A DNA stretch of 11,324 nucleotides, taken from NCBI GenBank assembly GCA_916720465.1, contig CAKARF010000026.1:1-11324 (forward strand), in the 5' to 3' direction. Below the pieces are notes generated by a model that made no database searches, had not been told where the DNA came from, and was given only the letters and a program-made list of their open reading frames with translations. The position numbers and the translations under genes are program-made. Position 1 is the stretch's first letter. Each line of letters begins with the position of its first letter. Below, piece by piece: positions 5,584-11,324 of the stretch. This DNA comes from an uncultured Atopobium sp. (lineage in GTDB: Bacteria > Actinomycetota > Coriobacteriia > Coriobacteriales > Atopobiaceae).

Positions 5584-6642
5584 CTACCTTCCCATAAGAC
5601 CGGATACGATTGCGTCCGCGTCGTGTTGCAGCAGGTCAAGATAGGTGGGAACGGGACCATCGGCTTCCGAGAGGGAGTCAACATACAAGATGTTTTTCTC
5701 GTCAGTTTTGAGGGTGGCGCCCGTCTCGTCGGCTACCTGCTGCATTGCCTTAGGGCTTACCGTGGACTCGCAGAACACTGCAGGAATTTGCTGGGCTTTT
5801 ACGGTCTCGACGACCTTTGCGATCTGCTGTGGAGTGCCTTCGTCGGCCGCGTTAACGGCCCAGAGGTAGAGCTCCTGCATGTTGGTGTCGCGGCACAGGT
5901 ACGAGAACGCTCCCTCGCAGGTCACCAGCGTGCGCTGGCTCTCCGGCAGTGAGCTGAGCTCCTCGATCAGATGAGAGGAGATGTTGTCGAGTTCCTTTTT
6001 GTATGCGTCGCCGTTGGCCTCGAAGTCCTTGGCGTGGTCAGGGACAAGGTTGCTCAGCGCGCGGACGATATTCTCGACATAAATCTTGCCGTTTGTGGGC
6101 GACATCCACGCGTGCGGATTGGCTTGGCCCTGGTAGTCGCCCTCGGCGATGGGGATGGCGGTGATGCCTTCGCTGAGGTCAGCGCGCTGAGCAGGCGAGT
6201 CATCGACGAAGCGCTCAAACCAGCGCTCAAGCCCCAGGCCGTTGTTGAGGATGAGCTGGGCTTTCTGCGCGCGCTTGAGGTCGTCAGGCGTGGGCTCGTA
6301 GTCGTGGATCTCGGCGCCGGCCTTGGTGATGGACTCTACCTGGCAGAACTCTCCCGCAACGCGAGAAGCCATGTCTTGAATGACGGTGAAAGTGGTCAAG
6401 ACAAGGGGAGCCGAGGAATTTGGGTTTTGCGTGGTGCTTGAGCTGGCAGCGGAATCGCGTGGGCCACATGCGGCGAGAGAAGCGATGGCTGCTGCGGAGC
6501 TTGCGCTGAGCAAGGCCAGCGTTGACCTGCGGGTTAGGAGAGGGTTGCGGGTAGCGTGCGGACGCGAGTCGGCGTGCGGGCGCGGGTCGGTGTGCGGGCG
6601 CAAGTTTGCAGTTGCTGAGTCATGCATGCAGCGATGTTTCAT
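5584..6642 (-). CDS. Metal ABC transporter substrate-binding lipoprotein (MntC/PsaA/ZnuA type) with Tat-like signal
   Basis: I start at ATG 6642 (MKHRC) because AAGGAAG (6654-6648) lies 5 bases upstream; two further ATGs (6660, 6675) lack this. The 352-residue protein belongs to the cluster A-I metal-binding proteins (PF01297 type). Likely ligands are H113 (EIHDYEPTP), H177 (NPHAWMSP), E243 (CEGAFSY) and D322 (YVDSL). The H-H-E-D set matches manganese-binding PsaA rather than zinc-binding ZnuA, which has His at the third position; Mn is thus favoured but not proven. Residues 37-59 (TRRSTLAL...SLAAC) combine a twin-arginine motif with a lipobox, lipidated at C59. Before it, residues 15-31 hold three RPH[T/A]-containing hexad repeats, an unusual His-rich leader. 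Base composition is far richer in GC than the ATPase gene next door. Confidence 0.92.
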   Translation of the reverse strand: MKHRCMHDSATANLRPHTDPRPHADSRPHATRNPLLTRRSTLALLSASSAAAIASLAACGPRDSAASSSTTQNPNSSAPLVLTTFTVIQDMASRVAGEFCQVESITKAGAEIHDYEPTPDDLKRAQKAQLILNNGLGLERWFERFVDDSPAQRADLSEGITAIPIAEGDYQGQANPHAWMSPTNGKIYVENIVRALSNLVPDHAKDFEANGDAYKKELDNISSHLIEELSSLPESQRTLVTCEGAFSYLCRDTNMQELYLWAVNAADEGTPQQIAKVVETVKAQQIPAVFCESTVSPKAMQQVADETGATLKTDEKNILYVDSLSEADGPVPTYLDLLQHDADAIVSGLMGR

Positions 6643-6686
6643 GGCGACTTCCTTCATAGATTCAGGGCTAGGCAACAGAACTGACA

Positions 6687-6758
6687 GCTACAGAGCTGAT
6701 GGCTCGGAGTTGATAGTGCGAGTCTTCGGCTATAGAGCTGTGGACTGTAGAGTTGGGA
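6687..6758 (-). repeat. Imperfect direct repeat in the metal operon leader
   Basis: Two units of about 29-30 bases start at GCTACAGAGCTG (6687) and GCTATAGAGCTG (6729), each continuing to GAGTTG.; they are 42 bases apart. They lie in the roughly 130-base untranslated leader between promoter and ribosome site. A short palindrome GTTGGGAGCCCAAC (6752-6765) follows. No known riboswitch was recognised; the repeat may be a recombination trace. Confidence 0.4.
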
Positions 6759-6779
6759 GCCCAACGGGTTTCTCGCCAT

Positions 6780-6814
6780 ATTGTATTCCTAAAAGTTAGC
6801 TTTGTCTAACTTTT
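6780..6814 (-). promoter_or_regulatory. Metal operon promoter overlapped by a DtxR/MntR-like operator
   Basis: On the minus strand, TAGACA (6808-6803, 5/6 to -35), a 17-bp spacer and TACAAT (6785-6780, 5/6 to -10) form a good promoter. A perfect 9-bp dyad, AAAAGTTAG-N6-CTAACTTTT (6791-6814), covers the -35 and most of the spacer, the classic position for a repressor. GTTAG/CTAAC half sites recall the DtxR/IdeR consensus (TTAGGTTAG-S-CTAACCTAA), although spacing is 6 rather than 1. A metal-responsive repressor of the MntR/DtxR class is the natural candidate. The regulator gene is not in the window. Confidence 0.65.
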
Positions 6815-6882
6815 GAGATTTTTGAGGAAAGAAAAAGACTTTAGTTTGCAGACAAATGTCCAAAAGATTGAACGTGAAATTT

Positions 6883-6904
6883 AATGTGTCATTTATGTCA
6901 CATT
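6883..6904. promoter_or_regulatory. 22-bp near-perfect dyad in the divergent intergenic region
   Basis: AATGTGTCAT-TT-ATGTCACATT pairs at 9 of 10 positions. It lies in the AT-rich stretch between the metal operon promoter and the SDR gene, about 60-80 bases upstream of the likely SDR promoter. The TGTG/CACA ends recall CRP-type sites, but the spacing is two bases longer than in those. It may be an activator or repressor site for the SDR-permease operon; no binding protein is known. Confidence 0.4.
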
Positions 6905-6944
6905 TTAAGCAAATTATTTTCTTTTAACGCATTGACCATAGGAT

Positions 6945-6973
6945 TTGTGGTTAAAAAATATTTTTTGTATAGA
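6945..6973 (+). promoter_or_regulatory. Candidate promoter of the SDR-KdgT operon
   Basis: TTGTGG (6945-6950), a 17-bp spacer and TATAGA (6968-6973) give a weak sigma-70-type match (3/6 and 4/6). An alternative -35, TTGACC at 6932-6937, lacks a well-spaced -10. The upstream sequence is very AT-rich (6960s T tract), which could help a weak promoter. The weak match would fit dependence on an activator. Confidence 0.3.
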
Positions 6974-7044
6974 AAATTATGTGAATATGGCTAGAATTTA
7001 TTTGTTTTCCAATGGTTTGTGCTCATGAAAAAAGGAGAGAGAGC

Positions 7045-7797
7045 ATGGCATTCGATTTTACAGGTAAGTTGGTTCTGGTTACAGGCGGAAGCGCTGGTAT
7101 TGGCGCTGAGATCTCCAAGGGTATTGTTGCTGGAGGTGGACACGTAATCGTTTGCTCTCGTCACGAGGACACTGGTCGCAAGTTTGTCGAGGAGCTTGGC
7201 GAGGGTAACTTCTTCTACACAATGGACATTGCAGACGCAGAGGGTGTCAAGAAGACCGTTGCTCAGATTCTTGAGGAGTGCGGCGATGTCAACGTTCTTA
7301 TCAACTGCGCTGGTCGCATCAGCTCCGTTCCTTTCACCGAGGTTGACGACAAAGAGTGGAACAACACTATCAACACCAACCTCACTGGTACCTACAACGT
7401 AACTCACGCTCTCTGGCAGCACTTTATTGACCGTGGCGGCGCTCGCATTGTTAACGTTTCTTCCGTTGCAGGTAAGATCGGCGGCGGCCTCCTTGGTACC
7501 GTTGCTTATGCATCTTCCAAGGCTGGTATGAACGGCTTTACCAAGGCTATCGCTAAAGAGGGCGGCAAGTACGGCATTTCTTGTAACGCAGTTTGCCCAT
7601 CTTTCACCATTACAGATATGACCACTGCACTCTCCAATGATGAGGAGAAGTACAAGAAGGTCGTAGGCATTATTCCTCTTGGCCGTCCTGCACAGGCATC
7701 TGAGCCTGCACAGATGGTACTGTTCTTTGCTTCCGATGCTGCAAGCTTCGTCAACGGTGAGGTTGGCGACTGCGACGGCGGCATCGTAATGGACTAG
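7045..7797 (+). CDS. Short-chain dehydrogenase/reductase (SDR), FabG/KduD-like
   Basis: I start at ATG 7045 (MAFDF) because AAGGAG (7032-7037) precedes it; the in-frame ATG at 7012 has none. The 250-residue length is standard for classical SDRs. Motifs: cofactor loop T13-G-G-S-A-G-I-G20, N87-C-A-G90, Ser at 139/140, Y155-x3-K159, and C-terminal FVNGEVGDCDGG. R39 after the second strand (V-C-S-R) favours NADP(H), an inference. The family reduces or oxidises a carbonyl/alcohol. The adjacent 2-keto-3-deoxygluconate-type permease makes a sugar-acid role (KduD-like) plausible, but FabG-like paralogues look the same and the usual PG after the active-site helix is replaced (V-C-P-S-F). Codons are of a highly expressed kind (GGT, AAC, CTT, AAG). 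The stop is 10 bases before the permease ATG. Confidence 0.85.
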   Translation: MAFDFTGKLVLVTGGSAGIGAEISKGIVAGGGHVIVCSRHEDTGRKFVEELGEGNFFYTMDIADAEGVKKTVAQILEECGDVNVLINCAGRISSVPFTEVDDKEWNNTINTNLTGTYNVTHALWQHFIDRGGARIVNVSSVAGKIGGGLLGTVAYASSKAGMNGFTKAIAKEGGKYGISCNAVCPSFTITDMTTALSNDEEKYKKVVGIIPLGRPAQASEPAQMVLFFASDAASFVNGEVGDCDGGIVMD

Positions 7798-7807
7798 GTG
7801 ATTGTTG

Positions 7808-8803
7808 ATGGCTACAAAAGAACCAATTTCTATTCAGCACCCATTTAAGGCACTGGGTCGTATCCCAGGTGCAAACATTCTGATTCCTCTGCTTCTTGGT
7901 GTTTTCATGAACACATTTTTTCCAGAGGTATTCCCAACGCTTGGCAGCTTTACCGCAGCAATGACCGTTAAGGGTACTGCTGCTCTGGTTGGCGCTTTCA
8001 TGCTGTGCGTTGGTGCAACTATTTCGTTCAAGAGCGCACCAAAGGCTGCACTTCGCGGCGCAATCATCATCATTTCTAAGGTTGTGTTCTGCGTTGCTCT
8101 TGGTCTTGCTGTTCTGTTCTTCCTGAACGATAACCTGCTTGGTCTTTCTTCTATGGTTATCCTTGCTGCTTGCTCTGGTGCAAACAACTCCATGTACGCA
8201 GGTCTGATGGCCGACTACGGTAACGAGTATGAGCAGGGTGCAGTTGCAATTACTACGCTGGTTGTTGGCCCTCCAGTTACCATGCTTGCTCTTGGTGCAA
8301 CTGGTCAGTCACCAATCAACTGGTCTTTGCTTGGCGCAGTTCTGCCAATTATTATTGGTATTCTGCTTGGCAATTTCTTCCCATCTATGAAGAAGATGCT
8401 GACTAGCGCGCTGCCAGCAATTATTGTTATGACCTTCTTTGCTATGGGAACTACTATGAAGTTTGATTCCCTCATCATGGCTGGTCCTGCAGGTATTCTG
8501 CTTGGCGTTATCTGCTCCGTCTGCGGTGGCTTTATCAACTACTTTGTTGATCGTGCAACTGGCGGAACTGGTATTGCTGGTGTAGCTATTTCTTCCTGCG
8601 CAGGTGCGAATGCACTTACACCTGCTGCTATGGCAGAGACTAACCCAGCTCTGTATGGTGGAGCTGCTCTTGCAACAGCAAACGCACAGGTAGCAGCTGC
8701 AGTTATTGTTACTGCAATCCTGACTCCTTTGATCACTGGTTACGTTGCTGAGCACTTTGCTAAGAAAGACAACGCTTCAGAGGAAGTTGTTGAGGCTGTT
8801 TAA
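7808..8803 (+). CDS. kdgT: 2-keto-3-deoxygluconate permease (KdgT family)
   Basis: I start at ATG 7808, with AGGTG (7796-7800) 7 bases upstream and overlapping the SDR stop; two TTG codons just before are less likely. The 331-residue protein resembles E. coli KdgT throughout: N-terminal RIPGANILIPLLLGVF near 19-34, GSFTAAM, a C-G-A-T type segment (CVGATISF), GANNSMYAGLMADYG in the middle, GAVLPIIIGILLGN, and G-G-T-G-I-A-G-V-A-I-S-S-C-A-G-A-N-A near 254-271 followed by TPAAMAE. About ten hydrophobic helices are visible. KdgT is a cation-coupled symporter for 2-keto-3-deoxygluconate, a product of pectin and uronate breakdown. The substrate here could be a related keto-acid sugar. It is the last gene of the operon, followed by a strong terminator 22 bases beyond the stop. 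Confidence 0.85.
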   Translation: MATKEPISIQHPFKALGRIPGANILIPLLLGVFMNTFFPEVFPTLGSFTAAMTVKGTAALVGAFMLCVGATISFKSAPKAALRGAIIIISKVVFCVALGLAVLFFLNDNLLGLSSMVILAACSGANNSMYAGLMADYGNEYEQGAVAITTLVVGPPVTMLALGATGQSPINWSLLGAVLPIIIGILLGNFFPSMKKMLTSALPAIIVMTFFAMGTTMKFDSLIMAGPAGILLGVICSVCGGFINYFVDRATGGTGIAGVAISSCAGANALTPAAMAETNPALYGGAALATANAQVAAAVIVTAILTPLITGYVAEHFAKKDNASEEVVEAV

Positions 8804-8825
8804 TCGCCCGTAATGTTTCAAGTGC

Positions 8826-8860
8826 AAAATCCCAGCACCCGAAGGTGCTGGGATTTTTTT
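8826..8860 (+). terminator. Strong Rho-independent terminator after kdgT
   Basis: AAAATCCCAGCACC (8826-8839) pairs perfectly with GGTGCTGGGATTTT (8844-8857) around a CGAA tetraloop, and T residues run to 8860. It lies 22 bases after the stop of the permease gene. Confidence 0.95.
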
Positions 8861-8979
8861 GTGGCTTGCAAAGTAGCACCAGCTCTTTGAAGAGATGCTC
8901 AAAGCATATCGATAGACGGCTGATAAGTGGCAGCGAATGCCTCAGACTCTTCAGGAAACGCTCAAATAAGTCTCCAAGT
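8861..8979. other. Intergenic stretch without a recognisable gene
   Basis: Between the kdgT terminator and the first 24-nt motif I see no supported gene. Two small dyads occur side by side (CTCTTTGAAGAG and ATGCTCAAAGCAT, 8882-8906). A loosely similar segment follows near 8946-8970, perhaps an eroded repeat. Confidence 0.4.
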
Positions 8980-9003
8980 GGTAAAAAAACCGTTTAGTTG
9001 GGG
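8980..9003 (+). repeat. 24-nt intergenic motif, copy 1
   Basis: The motif reads GGTAAAAAA, a short variable part, then TTAGTTGGGG. This copy is direct and lies 72 bases before copy 2 (start to start). All three copies have the same length, 24 nt. Confidence 0.75.
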
Positions 9004-9051
9004 TTTCATTTTTCTGCATACAACGTTTGCCCAGATAAAAGTTTTTAGTGA

Positions 9052-9126
9052 GGTAAAAAATCGTCTTAGTTGGGGATAAATCGGCAAATTTTAGGTTTTC
9101 ATCCCCAACTAAACGCGTTTTTTACC
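9052..9126. repeat. 75-bp inverted repeat made of two 24-nt motif copies
   Basis: Copy 2 (9052-9075, plus strand) and copy 3 (9103-9126, minus strand) face each other around a 27-base loop. The pairing extends by two more bases into ..GGGGAT/ATCCCC.. and has only a small bulge in the variable part, giving a stem of about 21 paired bases. The GTTTTTTACCTTTTTT on its right flank would act as a U tract for plus-strand transcripts, so it could double as a terminator. A separate 14-bp palindrome, TTTTGAGCTCAAAA, lies at 9142-9155. Confidence 0.75.
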
Positions 9127-9195
9127 TTTTTTGGCACATAATTTTGAGCTCAAAAATTACGTATTCACAGGAATGCATTTTATGACTTGATTATG

Positions 9196-9228
9196 AAAAA
9201 AGGGTCAGAACGGAACGTTCTGACCCTT
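9196..9228 (-). terminator. Rho-independent terminator of the AraC-family gene
   Basis: AAGGGTCAGAACG (9200-9212) pairs perfectly with CGTTCTGACCCTT (9216-9228) around GAA. Read on the minus strand it is followed by a T run (9201-9196). It lies 47 bases beyond the stop of the AraC-family gene. Confidence 0.9.
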
Positions 9229-9275
9229 AACTTTGTGACTAAAAAGACTGCAGTTCGCTATTTTGTAAACGATAC

Positions 9276-10085
9276 CTACTTAATCAGGACATTTCCCTCA
9301 TAGCTGTCATGAACGTCCTGAGGTGTAACGCCCATGTGCTTCTTATAGAGCCTGCTGAAGTAGAACGGATCATTGTAACCAACCGCCTCGGAGGTCTCGC
9401 GCACAGAAAGACCAGATTGAAGCAACTGTTGAGCATGGTCAAGACGCTTCGCAATGATGAACGTCATAGGTCGAACGCCAAATGTTTGGACAAAATTGTT
9501 GGAGAACCGCTGAGTGCTCATTCCACAGCGCTTGGCCAGGCCAGGAATGGTAATTGGATCTGCAAAGTGGAGCTCAATGTACGTGCGAGCCTCGGCCATG
9601 CTCTCCTGGACCTTTTGGCTGTTGGTGAGCAGGAACATAGACTTGATGAGTTCGGTACCGTTGACAATCTGCGCAACACGGTTATCCAGCGATGGGGTAG
9701 TGTTAAGTTTTTCCAGGTCAAGCGTCTTATCAAGAATACGATTGAATCCCTGAGGATCAAATGCGTACGTATTGAAGATTGGGCTGCTGGTATCTCCCTG
9801 AACGCCATCATAGTAGATGTTTACGTGGTCAAATGAGCGACCGTAGAGTGTGCGATACGTTACGGTCTGACCTGCAGGAGCGTGTACAACTGTGGTTCCT
9901 TCACAGATGAATTCCTTGCCGCCAATAGTAATCTCAGCTGATCCAAATACAGGAATGATGAAAACAGAGTGAGCAAGCGAAAAAGTAACTTGGGAGTCAG
10001 CAATCTTCTGCTGGCGGTTGATCGAAAACACACTATACGTCTGCCGCGAATAGGTCTCTTTTAGCTCCTGCAGATTTGCCTGCAT
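9276..10085 (-). CDS. AraC/XylS-family transcriptional regulator
   Basis: ATG 10085 is preceded by GAGGAG (10096-10091), 5 bases away. The 269-residue protein has an N-terminal cupin-like sensing domain (about 30-95, with GSAEITIGG and APAGQTVTYRT) and a C-terminal double helix-turn-helix domain (about 163-258). HTH1 is near I180-P-G-L-A-K-R-C-G-M-S; HTH2 and the family signature run from V235-G-Y-N-D-P-F-Y-F-S-R-L-Y-K-K (235-249) to G-V-T-P-Q-D-V (252-258). This class typically activates sugar or sugar-acid genes in response to a small ligand. It is convergent with the SDR-KdgT operon, its most likely local target, though this is not shown by the sequence. Length is normal; no defect is seen. 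Confidence 0.9.
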   Translation of the reverse strand: MQANLQELKETYSRQTYSVFSINRQQKIADSQVTFSLAHSVFIIPVFGSAEITIGGKEFICEGTTVVHAPAGQTVTYRTLYGRSFDHVNIYYDGVQGDTSSPIFNTYAFDPQGFNRILDKTLDLEKLNTTPSLDNRVAQIVNGTELIKSMFLLTNSQKVQESMAEARTYIELHFADPITIPGLAKRCGMSTQRFSNNFVQTFGVRPMTFIIAKRLDHAQQLLQSGLSVRETSEAVGYNDPFYFSRLYKKHMGVTPQDVHDSYEGNVLIK

Positions 10086-10145
10086 AGAATCTCCTCATTT
10101 CAAAAGCGCTCTAATGCGCCGAATATTAAAAATAACATGGAGAGT

Positions 10146-10173
10146 ATTTTAGCCAGCAGAACTGCGATTGCAA
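10146..10173 (-). promoter_or_regulatory. Promoter of the AraC-family gene with adjacent dyad
   Basis: On the minus strand, TTGCAA (10173-10168), a 16-bp spacer and TAAAAT (10151-10146) form a reasonable promoter about 60 bases upstream of the start. A 6-bp dyad, AACCCC (10172-10177) with GGGGTT (10197-10202), touches the -35 and could be an autoregulatory site; that is speculative. Confidence 0.5.
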
Positions 10174-10379
10174 CCCCAAAATAAAATGCCATTTCAGGGG
10201 TTAAATTTTGATTAACGAGAAAGACAATTGCCTACGTAACTTGTAGAGAATGATTTTAAAAAGAACAATTTATGTATGAATTTTATCCATGCAAATCAAA
10301 GATATTCCATTTTGTTTATTTGCTTTAAACTGCCGATAAATAGCGTTTTTTGATACCATAAATTAGTTATGCACAAATG

Positions 10380-10479
10380 GATACTTCAGGTTAACTTTAG
10401 ATACTGCAGGCTTCATTTAGATGCCGTAGCTTTCTTTTAGTTTGCCATGGATTCCATTGGTTTTTGCAGGTTTTAGGTC
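10380..10479. repeat. Phased 20-bp imperfect tandem repeats
   Basis: Consecutive 20-base units start at 10380, 10400, 10420, 10440 and 10460. The first two read GATACTTCAGGTTAACTTTA and GATACTGCAGGCTTCATTTA; the third starts GATGCCGTAG and ends CTTTTA. The fourth is weaker and the fifth keeps TGCAGG at the same phase. The stretch lies in the 441-base gap between the AraC-family gene and the YidC-type gene, ending 47 bases before the latter's start. The rest of the gap (10203-10379) is AT-rich and I see no gene in it. Confidence 0.55.
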
Positions 10480-10526
10480 TTAGGTTTTATTGGCTTCTGT
10501 AGAGTTTTCTCGTAGAAGGTTTGTAT

Positions 10527-11324
10527 ATGGAGCAGCTTGCACACGTTTTTTCACTTATCGTTCAGCCCGCATACGATTTGACCGGCAGTTGGTGGGCGGC
10601 AATCTTTCTTTTTACCCTTGCAACTAAAATCATCCTGATGCCTCTGGCGCTCTGGACGCAACAAAATTCCATTGTTATGGTGCGTCTTATGCCCGAGACC
10701 TTCCGCTTGAAGACACGTTACTTCGGCGACAGAGAGACCATCGAGGAGCGCTCCAATGAGCTCAACAAAAAGGCAGGTTATCACCCGCTGCTGAGCCTTA
10801 TCCCTCTGGCTATCCAGGTAGTTATCCTGTTTGGCCTGGTAGACGTCATTCATGGCATCACTGATTCTGGCGCACCCGGCACAGAATTTTTGGGCATGAC
10901 CCCAATCATTGATGGCGGCATCACCTGGATTATGCCTCTCGCGGCAGCCCTGTCTTCGGTTGCTCTTGGCCTTGCATCCAACAAGCTGAACCCACTCCAG
11001 CGCGAGCAGTCTCGTGCCGAGAAGAACACCACAAACGGCCTCTCTATTGCAATGTCGCTTGTGCTTGCGGTTTACGTTGTGTGCGGCATGGCATTTTACT
11101 GGGTTTGCTCAAACCTTCTCTCAATCCTGGTCCAAATTGTCTGCAACATCATCATCGACCCTCGTAAGCAGGTTGACTACGATGACCTCAACGCTGCTCG
11201 CGATGAGTTTGAGGCAATGGACGCAGCAACCAAGTCCACACACAAATGGTTCCAGCGCGATCCTCATGCTGCCCGCGAAAAAGAGGACTACAAGCGCTTC
11301 TTTGACACCATCGGCAAGCACCTG
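10527..11324 (+). CDS. YidC/Oxa1-family membrane protein, partial (C-terminus beyond window)
   Basis: ATG 10527 follows AGAAGG (10514-10519) at 7 bases. The frame stays open for 266 codons to the window end. The order of features fits YidC/Oxa1/SpoIIIJ insertases, which help proteins enter the membrane. TM1 lies near residues 22-42 (F-T-L-A-T-K34-I-I-L-M-P39-L). A charged cytoplasmic hairpin follows (53-90, RLMPETFRLKTRYFGD). TM2 begins near H-P-L-L-S-L-I-P, and two or more helices end with W-V-C-S-N-L-L-S-I-L-V-Q. No signal peptide or lipobox precedes TM1. K34 takes the place of the conserved groove arginine. After about residue 210 a long charged region continues to the edge, so the protein is longer than a simple YidC2 or carries an extra domain. 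It may be a divergent second copy rather than the housekeeping insertase. Confidence 0.75.
   Translation, partial: MEQLAHVFSLIVQPAYDLTGSWWAAIFLFTLATKIILMPLALWTQQNSIVMVRLMPETFRLKTRYFGDRETIEERSNELNKKAGYHPLLSLIPLAIQVVILFGLVDVIHGITDSGAPGTEFLGMTPIIDGGITWIMPLAAALSSVALGLASNKLNPLQREQSRAEKNTTNGLSIAMSLVLAVYVVCGMAFYWVCSNLLSILVQIVCNIIIDPRKQVDYDDLNAARDEFEAMDAATKSTHKWFQRDPHAAREKEDYKRFFDTIGKHL

Noticed and set aside
6643..6773. A riboswitch in the metal operon leader
   Set aside because: I looked for a yybP-ykoY-like or other known fold; only short repeats and a small palindrome were visible, so there is no support for a specific class.
6380..6799. 139-codon plus-strand open frame across the binding-protein start and its promoter
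   Set aside because: It is an antisense frame kept open by the GC-rich repeats, and it runs through a convincing minus-strand promoter and lipoprotein signal.
8309..8755. 148-codon minus-strand frame rich in Cys, Ser and Asn inside kdgT
   Set aside because: The odd composition is explained by codon bias of the opposite strand (GCA, GTT, GCT); no ribosome site or conserved motif was seen.
8980..9126. The 24-nt repeats as a CRISPR array
   Set aside because: There are only three copies, one is inverted, spacing is unequal (48 and 27 bases between copies), and no cas gene is present.
10551..10853. 100-codon minus-strand frame within the YidC-type gene
   Set aside because: The plus-strand frame is open for 266 codons with a ribosome site and YidC-type motifs, so this is a shadow.

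Overview
The window looks like chromosomal DNA of an anaerobic actinobacterium of the class Coriobacteriia, in the Atopobium/Lancefieldella/Olsenella neighbourhood. This is an inference from gene style: GC near 45% over most rows, strong AAGGAGG ribosome sites, TTG as well as ATG starts, a YgbA-type protein and a Pr6Pr-type membrane protein, and a Mn/Zn-type ABC operon. No rRNA, tRNA, CRISPR array or intact transposase gene was seen.

Left part (1-3768, + strand): the last codons of an ABC-ATPase-like gene run into a cysteine-rich YgbA/NO-stimulated-promoter protein and a terminator. A Pr6Pr-family membrane protein follows. Next is a 483-bp non-coding element (1319-1801) with 25-bp perfect inverted ends of IS3 type and a TCG target duplication. 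It appears to have landed in the loop of that gene's Rho-independent terminator. A strong promoter just beyond it drives a three-gene membrane cassette: a 73-aa signal-peptide/one-TM protein, an MFS transporter with an acidic tail, and a 125-aa four-TM protein.

Middle part (3776-6814, - strand): a metal-uptake operon. It encodes a substrate-binding lipoprotein with His, His, Glu, Asp ligands (manganese type), an ATPase, a permease, and a previously easy-to-miss 46-aa single-TM protein with a strong ribosome site. Its promoter at 6780-6808 is overlapped by a 24-bp dyad resembling a DtxR/MntR-class operator. A hairpin with a U-rich tail on the minus strand ends the operon. The binding-protein gene is much richer in GC than its neighbours.

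Right part (6815-11324): a tightly spaced pair, an SDR oxidoreductase and a KdgT-family 2-keto-3-deoxygluconate permease, ends at a strong terminator. An AraC-family regulator faces it convergently and may control it. Between the two lie three copies of a 24-nt motif, two of them as a large inverted repeat. Right of the regulator, an intergenic stretch with phased 20-bp repeats leads to the start of a YidC/Oxa1-family protein that runs off the window.

The strongest unusual signals are the terminator-targeting IS3-derived miniature element, the 24-nt motif family, the small protein in the metal operon, and the uncharacterised three-gene membrane cassette.
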